Assembly: GCF_003438995.1 (NCBI RefSeq)
Contig: NZ_QSUN01000002.1
Span: forward strand, 124,001-188,000
Direction: 5' to 3'
Length of the DNA stretch: 64,000 bases
Origin: Bacteroides sp. OM05-12
GTDB taxonomy: Bacteria; Bacteroidota; Bacteroidia; Bacteroidales; Bacteroidaceae
Position numbers and translations under genes: made by a program. Shown piece by piece: positions 16,147-24,868 of the stretch; the stretch's first letter is position 1; each line of letters opens with the position of its first letter. The notes beneath the pieces were generated by a model, which searched no databases, had not been told where the DNA came from, and saw nothing but the letters and a program-made list of their open reading frames with translations.

Positions 16147-17889
16147 TCAGGTGAGCCGTAAGAAATCTTCTAAAGAATCCTTTTGTGGTAACAGAAACTT
16201 CTTTCGTATCCGGTAACGTGAAATCTTGATGCTGTCCGGTAGAACGGAAAGCATTTGGGCAATCTGTTTGTTGCTCATCCCGATGCGTATGTAAGCACAG
16301 AGACGGAGGTCATTTTCTGTCAATGAGGGGTATTGTTTTTTCAGATTAACGAAGAATTCCGGATATACGGATTCAAAGTGTAATTTGAAGTATTGCCATT
16401 CATCGTCTATTTGTAGATGACTTTTGATTTGTTTCTTTAGTTCGGTAGATTTCTGGCGGGGCAATTCTCCATCACTGCCTAATGCATCGATTTGTTGCAG
16501 CAGGTTTCTTAATACTTGATTTTTCTCCTGCATGAGCATAATGTTGGAAGTCAATTCTCTGTTTTTGGAGTCTATCTCGAGGTGATAGCGGTCATTCTTC
16601 AGCTTTTCATTTTCCAAGCGGACATTCAAGTCTTTTACTTCAATCTCTTTCAGTTGCTTTTTCATTACCTCTTTTTTGCGCATATACCAGAATATGCCGC
16701 AGACAAGGAGAGAGAAACAGCCTGTTGCAGTAAGAATCCATATATGTGCTTTGCGTTGAAGTTTGGCTTTTACCTCCATCTGTATTAAGTCGTTTTCATA
16801 TTTTTCAATGGCGGCACGTCCCTCTATACGGGTGATCTCAGACAGATTGTTTATTCCCGATAACGAATCATTGTAATGCTGGTAAAGCGAAGAGTAATGA
16901 TAGGCACTGTCCCAACGTTGTACACTGGCAAAGGTGTTGGTTAGTCCGGCGAGGGCATGGAGTTGTATTTCGCAGTTGTCTGTTCCTTTTGAGAAATTCC
17001 ATACGTGACGGTAAAGTAGCTGTGCACTGTCTGTTTTTGATTGGTTATAGAGTGACGTCGCTTTATTGATGGATGTTTGGGCCAAGAGAAGTTTACTGCC
17101 GAAAGTCAGTGCTAATTTATAAGCTCTATCCGTGTAATATTGTGCATCTTTTGTGTTTGTTTCATAGAAACCTAATGACATCAACACATTGATATAGAAC
17201 GAAGTGTCACGTTGTGCTTCCGGTTCTTCTAGCAGTAATTTGAGGGTATTGACCGCTTCTTCTTTGCGTTCCATGCAGCAAAGAATGTTACATATATTCA
17301 GTCGGTTCTTCATCTGTAAATCGGTTTGTTTCAGTGTCTCGAAACAGGAATCTGCTTTTTCCAGATATTCCAAAGCCTTATCCAAATCATTCAAGTTACT
17401 CATTACAACTCCCAAATCCACCCAAGCATGTGCCAACATAAGCGTATCCGCTATTTCTTTAAAGTAGGCTTCTTCCTTTTTGGCCTGTATATATGCCGGA
17501 AGCCAGTCGCCTTTGTATATCAGCAGCTTGGTTTGTTGGTGCTGAATACGGAACTTGTCATATTCATATCGCTTATCGTCGACAAGCGTTGCCGCCTTTT
17601 TGAGCAAACACATGGCGGAGTCCGTATTTGTGTTAATGCGGGCATCCCAGTACATAGCTCTCGCCTGTAGAATATTGAGCTCTTTGTGATGCTCTGCCAA
17701 CTGATACATTTTACGGATGACGTGACTGAATTTATCCTTGTCGGCGTTGTCTAAGTTCTGCTCCAGGCTTACGGTAAGCGTATCGAAAGCGGGCAACACC
17801 TCTTTCCAATATGATGGATGGGTGGTAGTACCTTTCAGGCTGAATGGCAGCAATATATATAATCCGATATATAGGTAGATGGTCTTCAT
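16147..17889 (-). CDS. TPR-containing membrane regulator with LuxR-type HTH
   Basis: A 580-residue protein. A signal-like N-terminus (1-20) is followed by about 340 residues of tetratricopeptide-type helical repeats predicted to be periplasmic. One transmembrane helix lies near 373-393 (IWILTATGCFSLLVCGIFWY), then a coiled-coil (about 395-460) and a C-terminal helix-turn-helix (LTENDLRLCAYIRIGMSNKQIAQML, residues about 517-541) of the LuxR/GerE type. Such TPR-TM-HTH proteins are common in Bacteroidota and are thought to act as one-component membrane-bound regulators. It converges on the large surface protein gene, a plausible but unproven target. Confidence 0.8.
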   Translation of the reverse strand: MKTIYLYIGLYILLPFSLKGTTTHPSYWKEVLPAFDTLTVSLEQNLDNADKDKFSHVIRKMYQLAEHHKELNILQARAMYWDARINTNTDSAMCLLKKAATLVDDKRYEYDKFRIQHQQTKLLIYKGDWLPAYIQAKKEEAYFKEIADTLMLAHAWVDLGVVMSNLNDLDKALEYLEKADSCFETLKQTDLQMKNRLNICNILCCMERKEEAVNTLKLLLEEPEAQRDTSFYINVLMSLGFYETNTKDAQYYTDRAYKLALTFGSKLLLAQTSINKATSLYNQSKTDSAQLLYRHVWNFSKGTDNCEIQLHALAGLTNTFASVQRWDSAYHYSSLYQHYNDSLSGINNLSEITRIEGRAAIEKYENDLIQMEVKAKLQRKAHIWILTATGCFSLLVCGIFWYMRKKEVMKKQLKEIEVKDLNVRLENEKLKNDRYHLEIDSKNRELTSNIMLMQEKNQVLRNLLQQIDALGSDGELPRQKSTELKKQIKSHLQIDDEWQYFKLHFESVYPEFFVNLKKQYPSLTENDLRLCAYIRIGMSNKQIAQMLSVLPDSIKISRYRIRKKFLLPQKDSLEDFLRLT

Positions 17890-18043
17890 AGAGTTCTTTC
17901 GTAAAGAATAGGAGGGTAAAGATATAATATTTATTATTTACCGGAATAAAAATAGCGATTATTTTTCTGCATCTCTTTACTCTTCTCCGGGAACAATCTT
18001 TTCCCCATATTTGTTATTAGGGAGTAAAATAAAATGAAACATT

Positions 18044-18190
18044 ATGAATAGAAGGAAATTTTGGATCGCTTTCGGAGCAATCATCTTATGTATACTTTTG
18101 TTGTGGTGGCTGTATGTAGCTATTCTGGTAGATGAGGATGTGAATGAAGAACAGGCATGTGTGACTACCGGGCAAGTCTTTATCGCTTAA
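18044..18190 (+). CDS. Small membrane protein (48 residues)
   Basis: A short reading frame beginning MNRRKFWIAFGAIILC, with a single transmembrane helix (residues 6-29, Leu/Trp-rich) and an acidic tail (DEDVNEEQ). The N-terminal positive charges and acidic C-terminus suggest a single-pass inner-membrane peptide. It lies 51 bp upstream of the DUF308 gene on the same strand and may be co-transcribed. I do not recognise a family. The composition looks like a real gene, but it is short. Confidence 0.55.
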   Translation: MNRRKFWIAFGAIILCILLLWWLYVAILVDEDVNEEQACVTTGQVFIA

Positions 18191-18241
18191 ATCCTTTTCA
18201 TATGTCAGAGATATATCGTATATTCGTTCCGATTATAAAAA

Positions 18242-18772
18242 ATGAGAAATATGAAAGCTATTAATTACTTTATGCTCCGAAGCGTTTTTGCTTTAGTTCT
18301 GGGCTTACTATTGGTATTATGGCCTGAAGAGGCTATCAATTATTTAGTGATTACAGTAGGAGTGTTGTTCTTTGTTCCCGGTTTGATTTCGCTTATCAGC
18401 TACTTTGCCCGTGGGAAAAAAGACGAAGAAGATTACCGTATATTCCCGATAGCCGGAGTGGGCAGTATTTTATTCGGTCTGTGGTTGATGATCATGCCGG
18501 CATTCTTTGTTAATATATTAATGTATATATTGGGCTTTATATTGGTGCTGGGAGGTATTCAGCAGATTGCTTCGCTGGTATCCGCAAGAAAGTGGACGTA
18601 TGTTCCGATGGGCTTTTACATTGTTCCGGTATTGATTCTTGTTGCGGGACTTATCGTATTGGTTAACCCTTTCAATGCACTTTCTGCGGCATTCATCATG
18701 CTGGGTATCAGTTCTATTGTCTATGGATTGTCCGAACTGTTTAACGGCTTCAGGTTCAAACGTCGTAATTAA
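18242..18772 (+). CDS. DUF308 / HdeD-family membrane protein
   Basis: A 176-residue protein with six hydrophobic segments arranged as three helix pairs, as in the HdeD/DUF308 family. Glycine-rich membrane turns are visible (ITVGVLFFVPGLISLISYF, ILGFILVLGGIQQIASL, IMLGISSIVYGLSELF). In enterobacteria HdeD is linked to acid resistance; the role in Bacteroides is unknown. Its 3' end overlaps the convergent downstream gene by 17 bp. Confidence 0.82.
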   Translation: MRNMKAINYFMLRSVFALVLGLLLVLWPEEAINYLVITVGVLFFVPGLISLISYFARGKKDEEDYRIFPIAGVGSILFGLWLMIMPAFFVNILMYILGFILVLGGIQQIASLVSARKWTYVPMGFYIVPVLILVAGLIVLVNPFNALSAAFIMLGISSIVYGLSELFNGFRFKRRN

Positions 18773-19493
18773 TCCCGGCTTTTCGGGCTTGGACGTGTTG
18801 GTATTGCCTGCTGATGTTATATACTTTACCGTCTTTTAATAGTCGGGCTCCGGTTTGTTTGAACCAAAAGGATGATATGCCTGCCTCTACGGCTTGCCGT
18901 CTGATGTCCAATACCCAGTCATAATCGCAGATGCGGGCTTCTTTGCCGGATTCGCCTCCGGCTACGATTTGTTCTACCCACATTCCGAGATGGGGAGAGA
19001 AGTCGACTTTACTCAGCAACGGTTCGCAGATGATGATTTTATGTTTGATGGGAGCTGCCTTGTAGATGGGTAAACGATAATCCACTTCTTTCTGGTTCTC
19101 CATTGTGCAGCAAATGGTCACGTTGTCATAACCGTCTTTCCAATCATCAGGCAGGCATTGTTGCAAGCGGTCGATTCGTTTGGTGATGAAAAGAAAATGC
19201 AAGTCACTACGGATGCGCATCATTTCCCATGCTTCCGGACGCCATTCGTCTGCATCTTCCACAAGAAAATCGGATGTAAAACAGGTATAGACAAGATTGC
19301 CGGAAGGTATTTTGTATTCATCGGTTCGTTTCTTCCGTTGAAGCGGCAGGTCGAATTTTCCCGTCTTCTCTACAATGGAGCTGTCCCGTCCGCGCTTGCT
19401 GTCGCCCCGGTAGACATAGCAATGCCGGCAACCTTCGCTCAGTTTGTGGCAACCATGCCATGGATTCCATATAGAAGCACTTTTCTTTTCCAT
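18756..19493 (-). CDS. DUF5131 (phage Gp37/Gp68-like) radical-SAM-type protein
   Basis: A 245-residue protein with an N-terminal cysteine cluster, NPWHGCHKLSEGCRHCYVYR (C-x6-C-x2-C), resembling an Fe-S/radical SAM site. The TKRIDRLQQCLPDDW and GGESGKEARICDYDWV motifs of the DUF5131 family follow. Family members occur in phages and bacterial genomes and have no established function. It overlaps the convergent DUF308 gene by 17 bp at the 3' ends and stands alone transcriptionally. Confidence 0.8.
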   Translation of the reverse strand: MEKKSASIWNPWHGCHKLSEGCRHCYVYRGDSKRGRDSSIVEKTGKFDLPLQRKKRTDEYKIPSGNLVYTCFTSDFLVEDADEWRPEAWEMMRIRSDLHFLFITKRIDRLQQCLPDDWKDGYDNVTICCTMENQKEVDYRLPIYKAAPIKHKIIICEPLLSKVDFSPHLGMWVEQIVAGGESGKEARICDYDWVLDIRRQAVEAGISSFWFKQTGARLLKDGKVYNISRQYQHVQARKAGINYDV

Positions 19494-19551
19494 TCATCTT
19501 GTTTGTCGACAAAGATAATGGAAAAGAAAAAGGTTGCAAAGAAATATGGTT

Positions 19552-19731
19552 TTAATTGAATACGGTAGTAACGGTATCGGGTTGTGCCGGTATTTCCAGA
19601 TCTTCAATCACTTCTTCACCTTGCTGATCGACGGCGTTGTCTATTTTTTTAGTGAAGAATATCCAATATCCTAATAACAAGATGGCTACGATGACGGCGA
19701 CGATAGTCCAAATTCTACTTTTATCTTTCAT
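19552..19731 (-). CDS. Small single-pass membrane protein (59 residues)
   Basis: The reading frame begins MKDKSRIWTIVAVIVAILLL. It has one transmembrane helix (residues 7-27) and an acidic, proline-containing C-terminal tail ending VTTVFN. Charge distribution (KDKSR before, FFTKK after the helix) is that of a real membrane protein. No family recognised. It lies 58 bp upstream of the DUF5131 gene on the same strand, and downstream of glnN beyond that gene's terminator. Confidence 0.6.
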   Translation of the reverse strand: MKDKSRIWTIVAVIVAILLLGYWIFFTKKIDNAVDQQGEEVIEDLEIPAQPDTVTTVFN

Positions 19732-19829
19732 AACTTCTTTCTTTTTTATTGGTTAGTAAGCAATAAGAACGAATGAGGCGGCTATTTGTTCGTACTCATA
19801 ATCATTTTTTATTCATGCCCGCTTGGATG

Positions 19830-19864
19830 AAAAATAAAGAGGAAATACTTCACAGTATCTCCTC
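19830..19864 (-). terminator. Intrinsic terminator after glnN
   Basis: On the minus strand, GAGGAGATAC and GTATTTCCTC form a 10-bp stem (one G-U) around TGTGAA, followed by TTTATTTTTC. It lies about 50 bp after the glnN stop codon and would end the torF-glnK-amt-glnN transcript. Confidence 0.8.
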
Positions 19865-19911
19865 TTCCAAACTTAAAACAACCAACAAAAGAAATAGATA
19901 ATCAAAATTAT

Positions 19912-22101
19912 CTATCTTATGAAAAGTAATTCTCTGTATTTAGGCAGTGTCCACATTTGGTTATCTACGATAAGTTCGAGCTTATCAATGTGGTAGCGTA
20001 TTTCTTCGAGCATCGGAGCAATCGTGTCATGGTAAGCGATGGCTTTTTCGCGTTCACTCTCTATCTTGTTGGCTACCTTGCGGGCTTCTACCATTGCGTC
20101 TACGTGCTCTTTGATGAAGATGGTGTGGTCTGCTATTTCTTCAATCAGTTCAAGATTCTTGGCAGACATCTTCGTTGCCTTGTCGGCAGGGAACAAGTCT
20201 TTCATCTTGTACACGTTGTCAATCAGCTTAGACTGATATTCTGTTGCAACCGGCACGATGTGGTTCATTGCCAAATCACCCAGTACGCGGGCTTCAATCT
20301 GTATCTTTTTGGTGTAAGTCTCCCATTTCACTTCGTTGCGGGCTTCCAATTCTTTCTTTGTCAGTACACCTGTTGATTCGAACATGGCGATACTTTCCGG
20401 TTTCAGATAGTTGTCGAAGATAATCGGACAGCTTGTCTCACAGTCCAGTCCGCGACGTTGTGCTTCTTCTTTCCATTCGTCACTGTAACCGTTACCGTCA
20501 AAACGGATTGCCTTACACTCCTTGATATACTTACGGATGATTTCGAGGATAGCGGAAATCTTAGGCTCGCCTTTGTCGATTAAAGCATCCACTTCTTTCT
20601 TGAATTTGGTGAGCTGGTCGGCTACGGCGGCATTGAGTGCAACCATTGCACTTGCGCAGTTTGCTTCCGAACCGACGGCACGGAACTCAAAGCGGTTTCC
20701 GGTGAAGGCAAACGGGCTTGTACGGTTACGGTCGGTATTGTCGATCAATAACTCCGGTATTTGAGGTATATCCATCTTTAAGCCCTGTTTGCCGCTGAGG
20801 CTGATAAGATCGTCTTTGGTACTTTCTTCCAGATGGTCGAGCACTTGAGTCAGCTGTTTGCCGAGGAAAGAAGAGATGATAGCGGGCGGTGCTTCGTTGG
20901 CTCCCAAACGATGGGCGTTGGTGGCAGACATGATGCTTGCTTTCAATAACCCGTTATGGTGGTAAACAGCCATCAGGGTGTTTACAACGAAAGTGATAAA
21001 GCGCAAGTTGTCTTCGGAAGTCTTGCCCGGTCCCATCAATAATATGCCTGTATCCGTACCGAGTGACCAGTTGTTATGTTTTCCGGAACCGTTGACTCCT
21101 TTAAAAGGTTTTTCGTGCAGTAATACGCGGAAGCCGTGGTGACGGGCTATCTTACGCATCAGTGCCATGATAAGCAGGTTGTGGTCGTTGGCAAGGTTAC
21201 ACTCCTCAAAGATAGGGGCAAGTTCGAATTGGTTGGGTGCAACCTCGTTGTGACGGGTCTTTACCGGGATGCCCAGTTTCAGAGCTTCTATTTCCAATTC
21301 TTTCATGAAAGCCGTCACACGTGTAGGTATAGCTCCGAAGTAATGGTCTTCCAATTGTTGATTCTTGGAAGATTCATGTCCCATTAAGGTACGTCCGGTG
21401 AGCAATAAGTCGGGACGTGCGGCATATAAACCTTCATCCACCAGAAAATATTCTTGTTCCCATCCCAAGTAAGAATATACTTTCTTTACTTCCGGGTTGA
21501 AATAACGGCAAACCTCTACGGCTGCTTTGTCTACGGCGCGGAGTGCTTTCAGCAGCGGAGCTTTATAGTCGAGTGATTCTCCCGTGTAAGCGATGAAGAT
21601 AGTCGGTATACAAAGCGTGTCGCCTACGATGAATGCAGGTGATGAGGGGTCCCATGCAGAATATCCTCGGGCTTCGAATGTGTTGCGGATACCGCCGTTC
21701 GGAAAACTGGATGCATCCGGTTCTTGCTGGATAAGGAGCTTACCGGAGAAAGATTCCATCATACCGCCTTTACCGTTATGCTCTACGAAGGCGTCATGCT
21801 TTTCGGCAGTTCCTTCCGTCAACGGGTGAAACCAGTGCGTGTAGTGTGTAGCTCCCATTTCAATCGCCCATTTCTTCATCCCGGCTGCCACTTCGTCGGC
21901 AATCTCACGGGAAAGAGGAGCGCCATTGTCCATCGCATCCGTCAGCTTCTTGTAAACCTCGTTGGAAAGATACTTGAACATCTTGTCTTTGTTGAACACA
22001 TACATACCGAAATACTCCGAAGGTCTCTCTTTAGGAGAGGAAACCTCTACAGCTTTTTTCTTGAACGCTGTTTCGACTACTCTAAATCTAAGTTTCGACA
22101 T
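19912..22101 (-). CDS. glnN: Glutamine synthetase type III
   Basis: ATP-dependent synthesis of glutamine from glutamate and ammonia. The length of 729 residues is diagnostic of the GSIII family, compared with about 450 for type I. Typical motifs are seen: YLGWEQEYFLVDE, KTRHNEVAPNQFELAPIFEE, GSGKHNNWSLGTDTG and RNRTSPFAFTGNRFEFRAVGS. It is the last gene of a cluster with amt and a PII protein, the usual Bacteroides ammonium-uptake and assimilation set. The 122-bp leader contains a hairpin at 22160-22185. Confidence 0.96.
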   Translation of the reverse strand: MSKLRFRVVETAFKKKAVEVSSPKERPSEYFGMYVFNKDKMFKYLSNEVYKKLTDAMDNGAPLSREIADEVAAGMKKWAIEMGATHYTHWFHPLTEGTAEKHDAFVEHNGKGGMMESFSGKLLIQQEPDASSFPNGGIRNTFEARGYSAWDPSSPAFIVGDTLCIPTIFIAYTGESLDYKAPLLKALRAVDKAAVEVCRYFNPEVKKVYSYLGWEQEYFLVDEGLYAARPDLLLTGRTLMGHESSKNQQLEDHYFGAIPTRVTAFMKELEIEALKLGIPVKTRHNEVAPNQFELAPIFEECNLANDHNLLIMALMRKIARHHGFRVLLHEKPFKGVNGSGKHNNWSLGTDTGILLMGPGKTSEDNLRFITFVVNTLMAVYHHNGLLKASIMSATNAHRLGANEAPPAIISSFLGKQLTQVLDHLEESTKDDLISLSGKQGLKMDIPQIPELLIDNTDRNRTSPFAFTGNRFEFRAVGSEANCASAMVALNAAVADQLTKFKKEVDALIDKGEPKISAILEIIRKYIKECKAIRFDGNGYSDEWKEEAQRRGLDCETSCPIIFDNYLKPESIAMFESTGVLTKKELEARNEVKWETYTKKIQIEARVLGDLAMNHIVPVATEYQSKLIDNVYKMKDLFPADKATKMSAKNLELIEEIADHTIFIKEHVDAMVEARKVANKIESEREKAIAYHDTIAPMLEEIRYHIDKLELIVDNQMWTLPKYRELLFIR

Positions 22102-22159
22102 ACTACCTAATTTTGATTTGTTGTTAATATATTCATCTATATTTCTTTTTCTTTTGTTG

Positions 22160-22185
22160 CCGGAAAGCCGGTTAAGGCTCTCCGG
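22160..22185 (-). promoter_or_regulatory. Hairpin between amt and glnN
   Basis: CCGGAGAGCC and GGCTTTCCGG (minus strand) form a 10-bp stem with one G-U pair around TTAACC. No T-run follows, so it is more likely an mRNA processing or stability hairpin, or a partial attenuator, than a full terminator. Confidence 0.5.
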
Positions 22186-22223
22186 TATAAATCTATATTC
22201 TAATTAGATTCTTATAGTTGGTT

Positions 22224-23630
22224 TTAGTTATAAGCGCTTTCGCCATGTTCGTACACATCGAGTCCTTCCTCTTCCACACGTTTGGTAACGCGAAGACCGT
22301 GAACCACATCGAGTCCTTTGAAGATGATGAAGCCCATACCTGCTGCCCATGCACCTACTATCACCGCACCAAACAGCTGTGCCAATAACAGACCGCAACC
22401 GCCGCCATAGAATAATCCTTCTTCTGTGGCGAAAAGACCGGTGAGTACGGTTCCCAAGAATCCGCATACTCCGTGTACGGAAGAAGCTCCCACGGGGTCG
22501 TCTATTTTTAATACACGGTCAATGAATTCAACGGCGAATATCATAACGATACCGCAAATCATACCGATCATCACTGCTCCGAAAGGCGATACCAGATCGC
22601 ATCCGGCAGTAATACCCACGAGTCCCGCCAAGATGCCGTTCAGGGTTAATGATAAAGACGGTTTCCCGAACTTGAGCCAACTGACGGCAAGTGCGAAGAA
22701 ACCTCCGGCACAGGCGGCAAGATTGGTGGTTAGGAATACGTGTGATATGATGAACTGGTCGGAGCTTGTGGCAGCGGCGAGCTGTGAACCGGGATTGAAT
22801 CCGAACCATCCGAACCAAAGGATAAATACGCCTAAGGCTGCAATGGTCAGGTTGTGTCCGGGAATGGCTTTTGACTTTCCGTCTTTACCGTACTTACCTA
22901 CACGGGGACCGAGAATTGCCGCGCCCACTAAGGCAATCCATCCGCCTACGGAGTGAACAACCGTAGAACCTGCGAAGTCGTGGAAAGTAGTTCCGAATGC
23001 ATTCATCATGAAACTGCCTTCGTCGCCATTCATCAACCAACCGCCTCCCCATGTCCAATGACCGGATACCGGATAGATGATTACGCTGATGAAGATCGTG
23101 TAGAGTAGGTACATGGAGAATTTAGTACGTTCTGCCATTGCACCGGATACGATGGTAGCGGCGGTTGCGCAGAATACAGTCTGGAATATCAGGAACCCTT
23201 CAATCGGGAGTCCGTTGTCGATAATGGAATCCATGATGCTGAGGTCAAAGAAATGCGGTGCTCCTACAAAATTGCCGATTCCGAACATTAGTCCGAATCC
23301 GATGAACCAGAACAGAAGTGAGCCGAACATGAAGTCGACGAAGTTTTTCATCAGAATGTTGGCTGTATTTTTAGTGCGGGTGAATCCTGCTTCCACTAAA
23401 GCAAATCCCGGTTGCATGAAGAATACCAGCATGGCGGCAAGTAGCATCCATACCGTGTTGATGCCGGTTGCGAGTTCTCCCATTGCGTCGATGATAGTAG
23501 TCGGGGCGCTTTCCGGGACTGCAACGGCAGTTACGTCTTGCGCAAAAGTATCGAAAGCGAACATTGAAACCAACAGGATGGCTCCGGTTACCCATCGTCT
23601 CAGGATAACATGTTTCGTATATGTGTTCAT
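22224..23630 (-). CDS. amt: Ammonium transporter
   Basis: Inner-membrane ammonium channel of 468 residues. A cleavable signal peptide-like N-terminus (to about residue 32, ending DTFAQD) is followed by 11 membrane spans. Amt landmarks include MQPGFALVEAGFTRTKN, TTFHDFAGSTVVHSVGGWIALVGA (twin-His region), GWFGFNPGS and the second pore His in SSVHGVCGFLGTVLTGLFA. It is encoded 41 bp after the PII gene, the classic glnK-amt pair. PII normally plugs Amt when nitrogen is sufficient. Confidence 0.96.
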   Translation of the reverse strand: MNTYTKHVILRRWVTGAILLVSMFAFDTFAQDVTAVAVPESAPTTIIDAMGELATGINTVWMLLAAMLVFFMQPGFALVEAGFTRTKNTANILMKNFVDFMFGSLLFWFIGFGLMFGIGNFVGAPHFFDLSIMDSIIDNGLPIEGFLIFQTVFCATAATIVSGAMAERTKFSMYLLYTIFISVIIYPVSGHWTWGGGWLMNGDEGSFMMNAFGTTFHDFAGSTVVHSVGGWIALVGAAILGPRVGKYGKDGKSKAIPGHNLTIAALGVFILWFGWFGFNPGSQLAAATSSDQFIISHVFLTTNLAACAGGFFALAVSWLKFGKPSLSLTLNGILAGLVGITAGCDLVSPFGAVMIGMICGIVMIFAVEFIDRVLKIDDPVGASSVHGVCGFLGTVLTGLFATEEGLFYGGGCGLLLAQLFGAVIVGAWAAGMGFIIFKGLDVVHGLRVTKRVEEEGLDVYEHGESAYN

Positions 23631-23671
23631 AATCTTTTTACTGTTAATGTGTTAATACCTGAATACCTGTA

Positions 23672-24028
23672 CTATTTTTCTTTTTCTGCATTATAGAGTG
23701 CGATGTCTCCTCTTTCTCCCGTACGGATGCGGATGGCATCTTCTATCGGGATGACGAATATTCGTCCGTCTCCGATTTCTCCGGTCTGTGCAGCCTTGAT
23801 TATTGCCTGAACTGTCTTTTCCGCATTCTTGTCACGAACCACAATGTTCAGCAGAATGCGTTCGATAGAACCGGTATCATATACTACTCCACGATAAATA
23901 CGCCCCTGACGCGCTTTACCGATACCTCTTACATCATAGAATGAGAACCATTCGATATCTGCTTCAAGCAGAGCGTCTTTCACATCTTCGAATTTTGTCT
24001 TACGTATAATGGCTTCTATTTTTTTCAT
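23672..24028 (-). CDS. glnK: Nitrogen regulatory protein PII
   Basis: A 118-residue PII trimer subunit that senses 2-oxoglutarate and ATP/ADP. Visible are the N-terminal MKKIEAIIRKTKFEDVKDAL, the T-loop GRIYRGVVYDTGSIER (shorter and more divergent than the proteobacterial EYRGVEY loop, though a Tyr is kept), and the C-terminal signature TGEIGDGRIFVIPIEDAIRIRTGERGD-like block. Location directly upstream of amt points to the GlnK role: control of ammonium uptake. Uridylylation of the loop Tyr cannot be assumed. Confidence 0.93.
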   Translation of the reverse strand: MKKIEAIIRKTKFEDVKDALLEADIEWFSFYDVRGIGKARQGRIYRGVVYDTGSIERILLNIVVRDKNAEKTVQAIIKAAQTGEIGDGRIFVIPIEDAIRIRTGERGDIALYNAEKEK

Positions 24029-24053
24029 ATTGATCTTTATTTGAAAACTTTCT

Positions 24054-24758
24054 TTAAAATCCGATATTGAGTCCGGCTATTAAATACGCATGATCGTATG
24101 CCGGAGATACAATGGCCTGTACGTATAATGGTATGGAAAAACTATTTGTAATCTTAATGTCCTTGGAGGCTTTCAAGCTGATGTCCATTACATTAAAGTC
24201 TTCATCATACCTGCTTTTATAAGGGTTGATACCGATGGACGGTGTCAACGTAATTTCTTTCGGCAGAGCAATGTCATAGGCGGCATTGAAATAAGATGAA
24301 TAATACCGGTCGCCTTTTTCATCTTTGTCTGCTCCGGCACACATGGTGCTCCATGAGAGAGTGAGCGGGCATTTTTCTCCGAAGTTGTAACTGACAGTCC
24401 CTTCAAAATAGTGGGAGTCTTTGTAATGTCCGTAAGGTGCGCCGGCACCTTCCCACCAATAATCGGTTACCGATATTCCGAAACCTCCGGTGGAATATCC
24501 CAGCGTTATGTCAAACTCCTGCGGATGAAAGTCCGAGAGGCTTCCGCTTCCCCATGCTTCGAGTGAGAACCCTTTATAACCCAATGTGAGCGATGGCTGC
24601 AAAGAGGCTCCTGATTCCTGATCCATGCCACGCCATACATAACTGCTTACCAATTCTACATTGCCTGATACTTCAAACTTATCCTGTGCATTTGCCAAGG
24701 GGATTATGGTTGTCCATCCTAGTAGTAACAGACTTGTCGTTTTAATCATCGTTCTCAT
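24054..24758 (-). CDS. TorF family putative porin/outer-membrane protein
   Basis: A 234-residue protein with signal peptide (to about residue 24, PLANAQ), then alternating beta strands beginning VSGNVELVSSYVWRGMDQESG and ending with an aromatic C-terminus (NIGF), the outer-membrane barrel signature. The SSYVWRG motif is typical of the TIGR02001/TorF family. It is 25 bp upstream of glnK and is the first gene of the nitrogen cluster, suggesting a channel for ammonium or small nitrogen compounds. Start could also be the Met at residue 4. Confidence 0.8.
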   Translation of the reverse strand: MRTMIKTTSLLLLGWTTIIPLANAQDKFEVSGNVELVSSYVWRGMDQESGASLQPSLTLGYKGFSLEAWGSGSLSDFHPQEFDITLGYSTGGFGISVTDYWWEGAGAPYGHYKDSHYFEGTVSYNFGEKCPLTLSWSTMCAGADKDEKGDRYYSSYFNAAYDIALPKEITLTPSIGINPYKSRYDEDFNVMDISLKASKDIKITNSFSIPLYVQAIVSPAYDHAYLIAGLNIGF

Positions 24759-24868
24759 GTCTTTTTACCTTTTTAGTTAGAAAAATGTGGAAAAATCTTC
24801 TCTTTACGTTTTTTTCATACAGAACTCTTTCTATGCGCCATGAACCTCCTTTCTTATTATGTTTCTTG

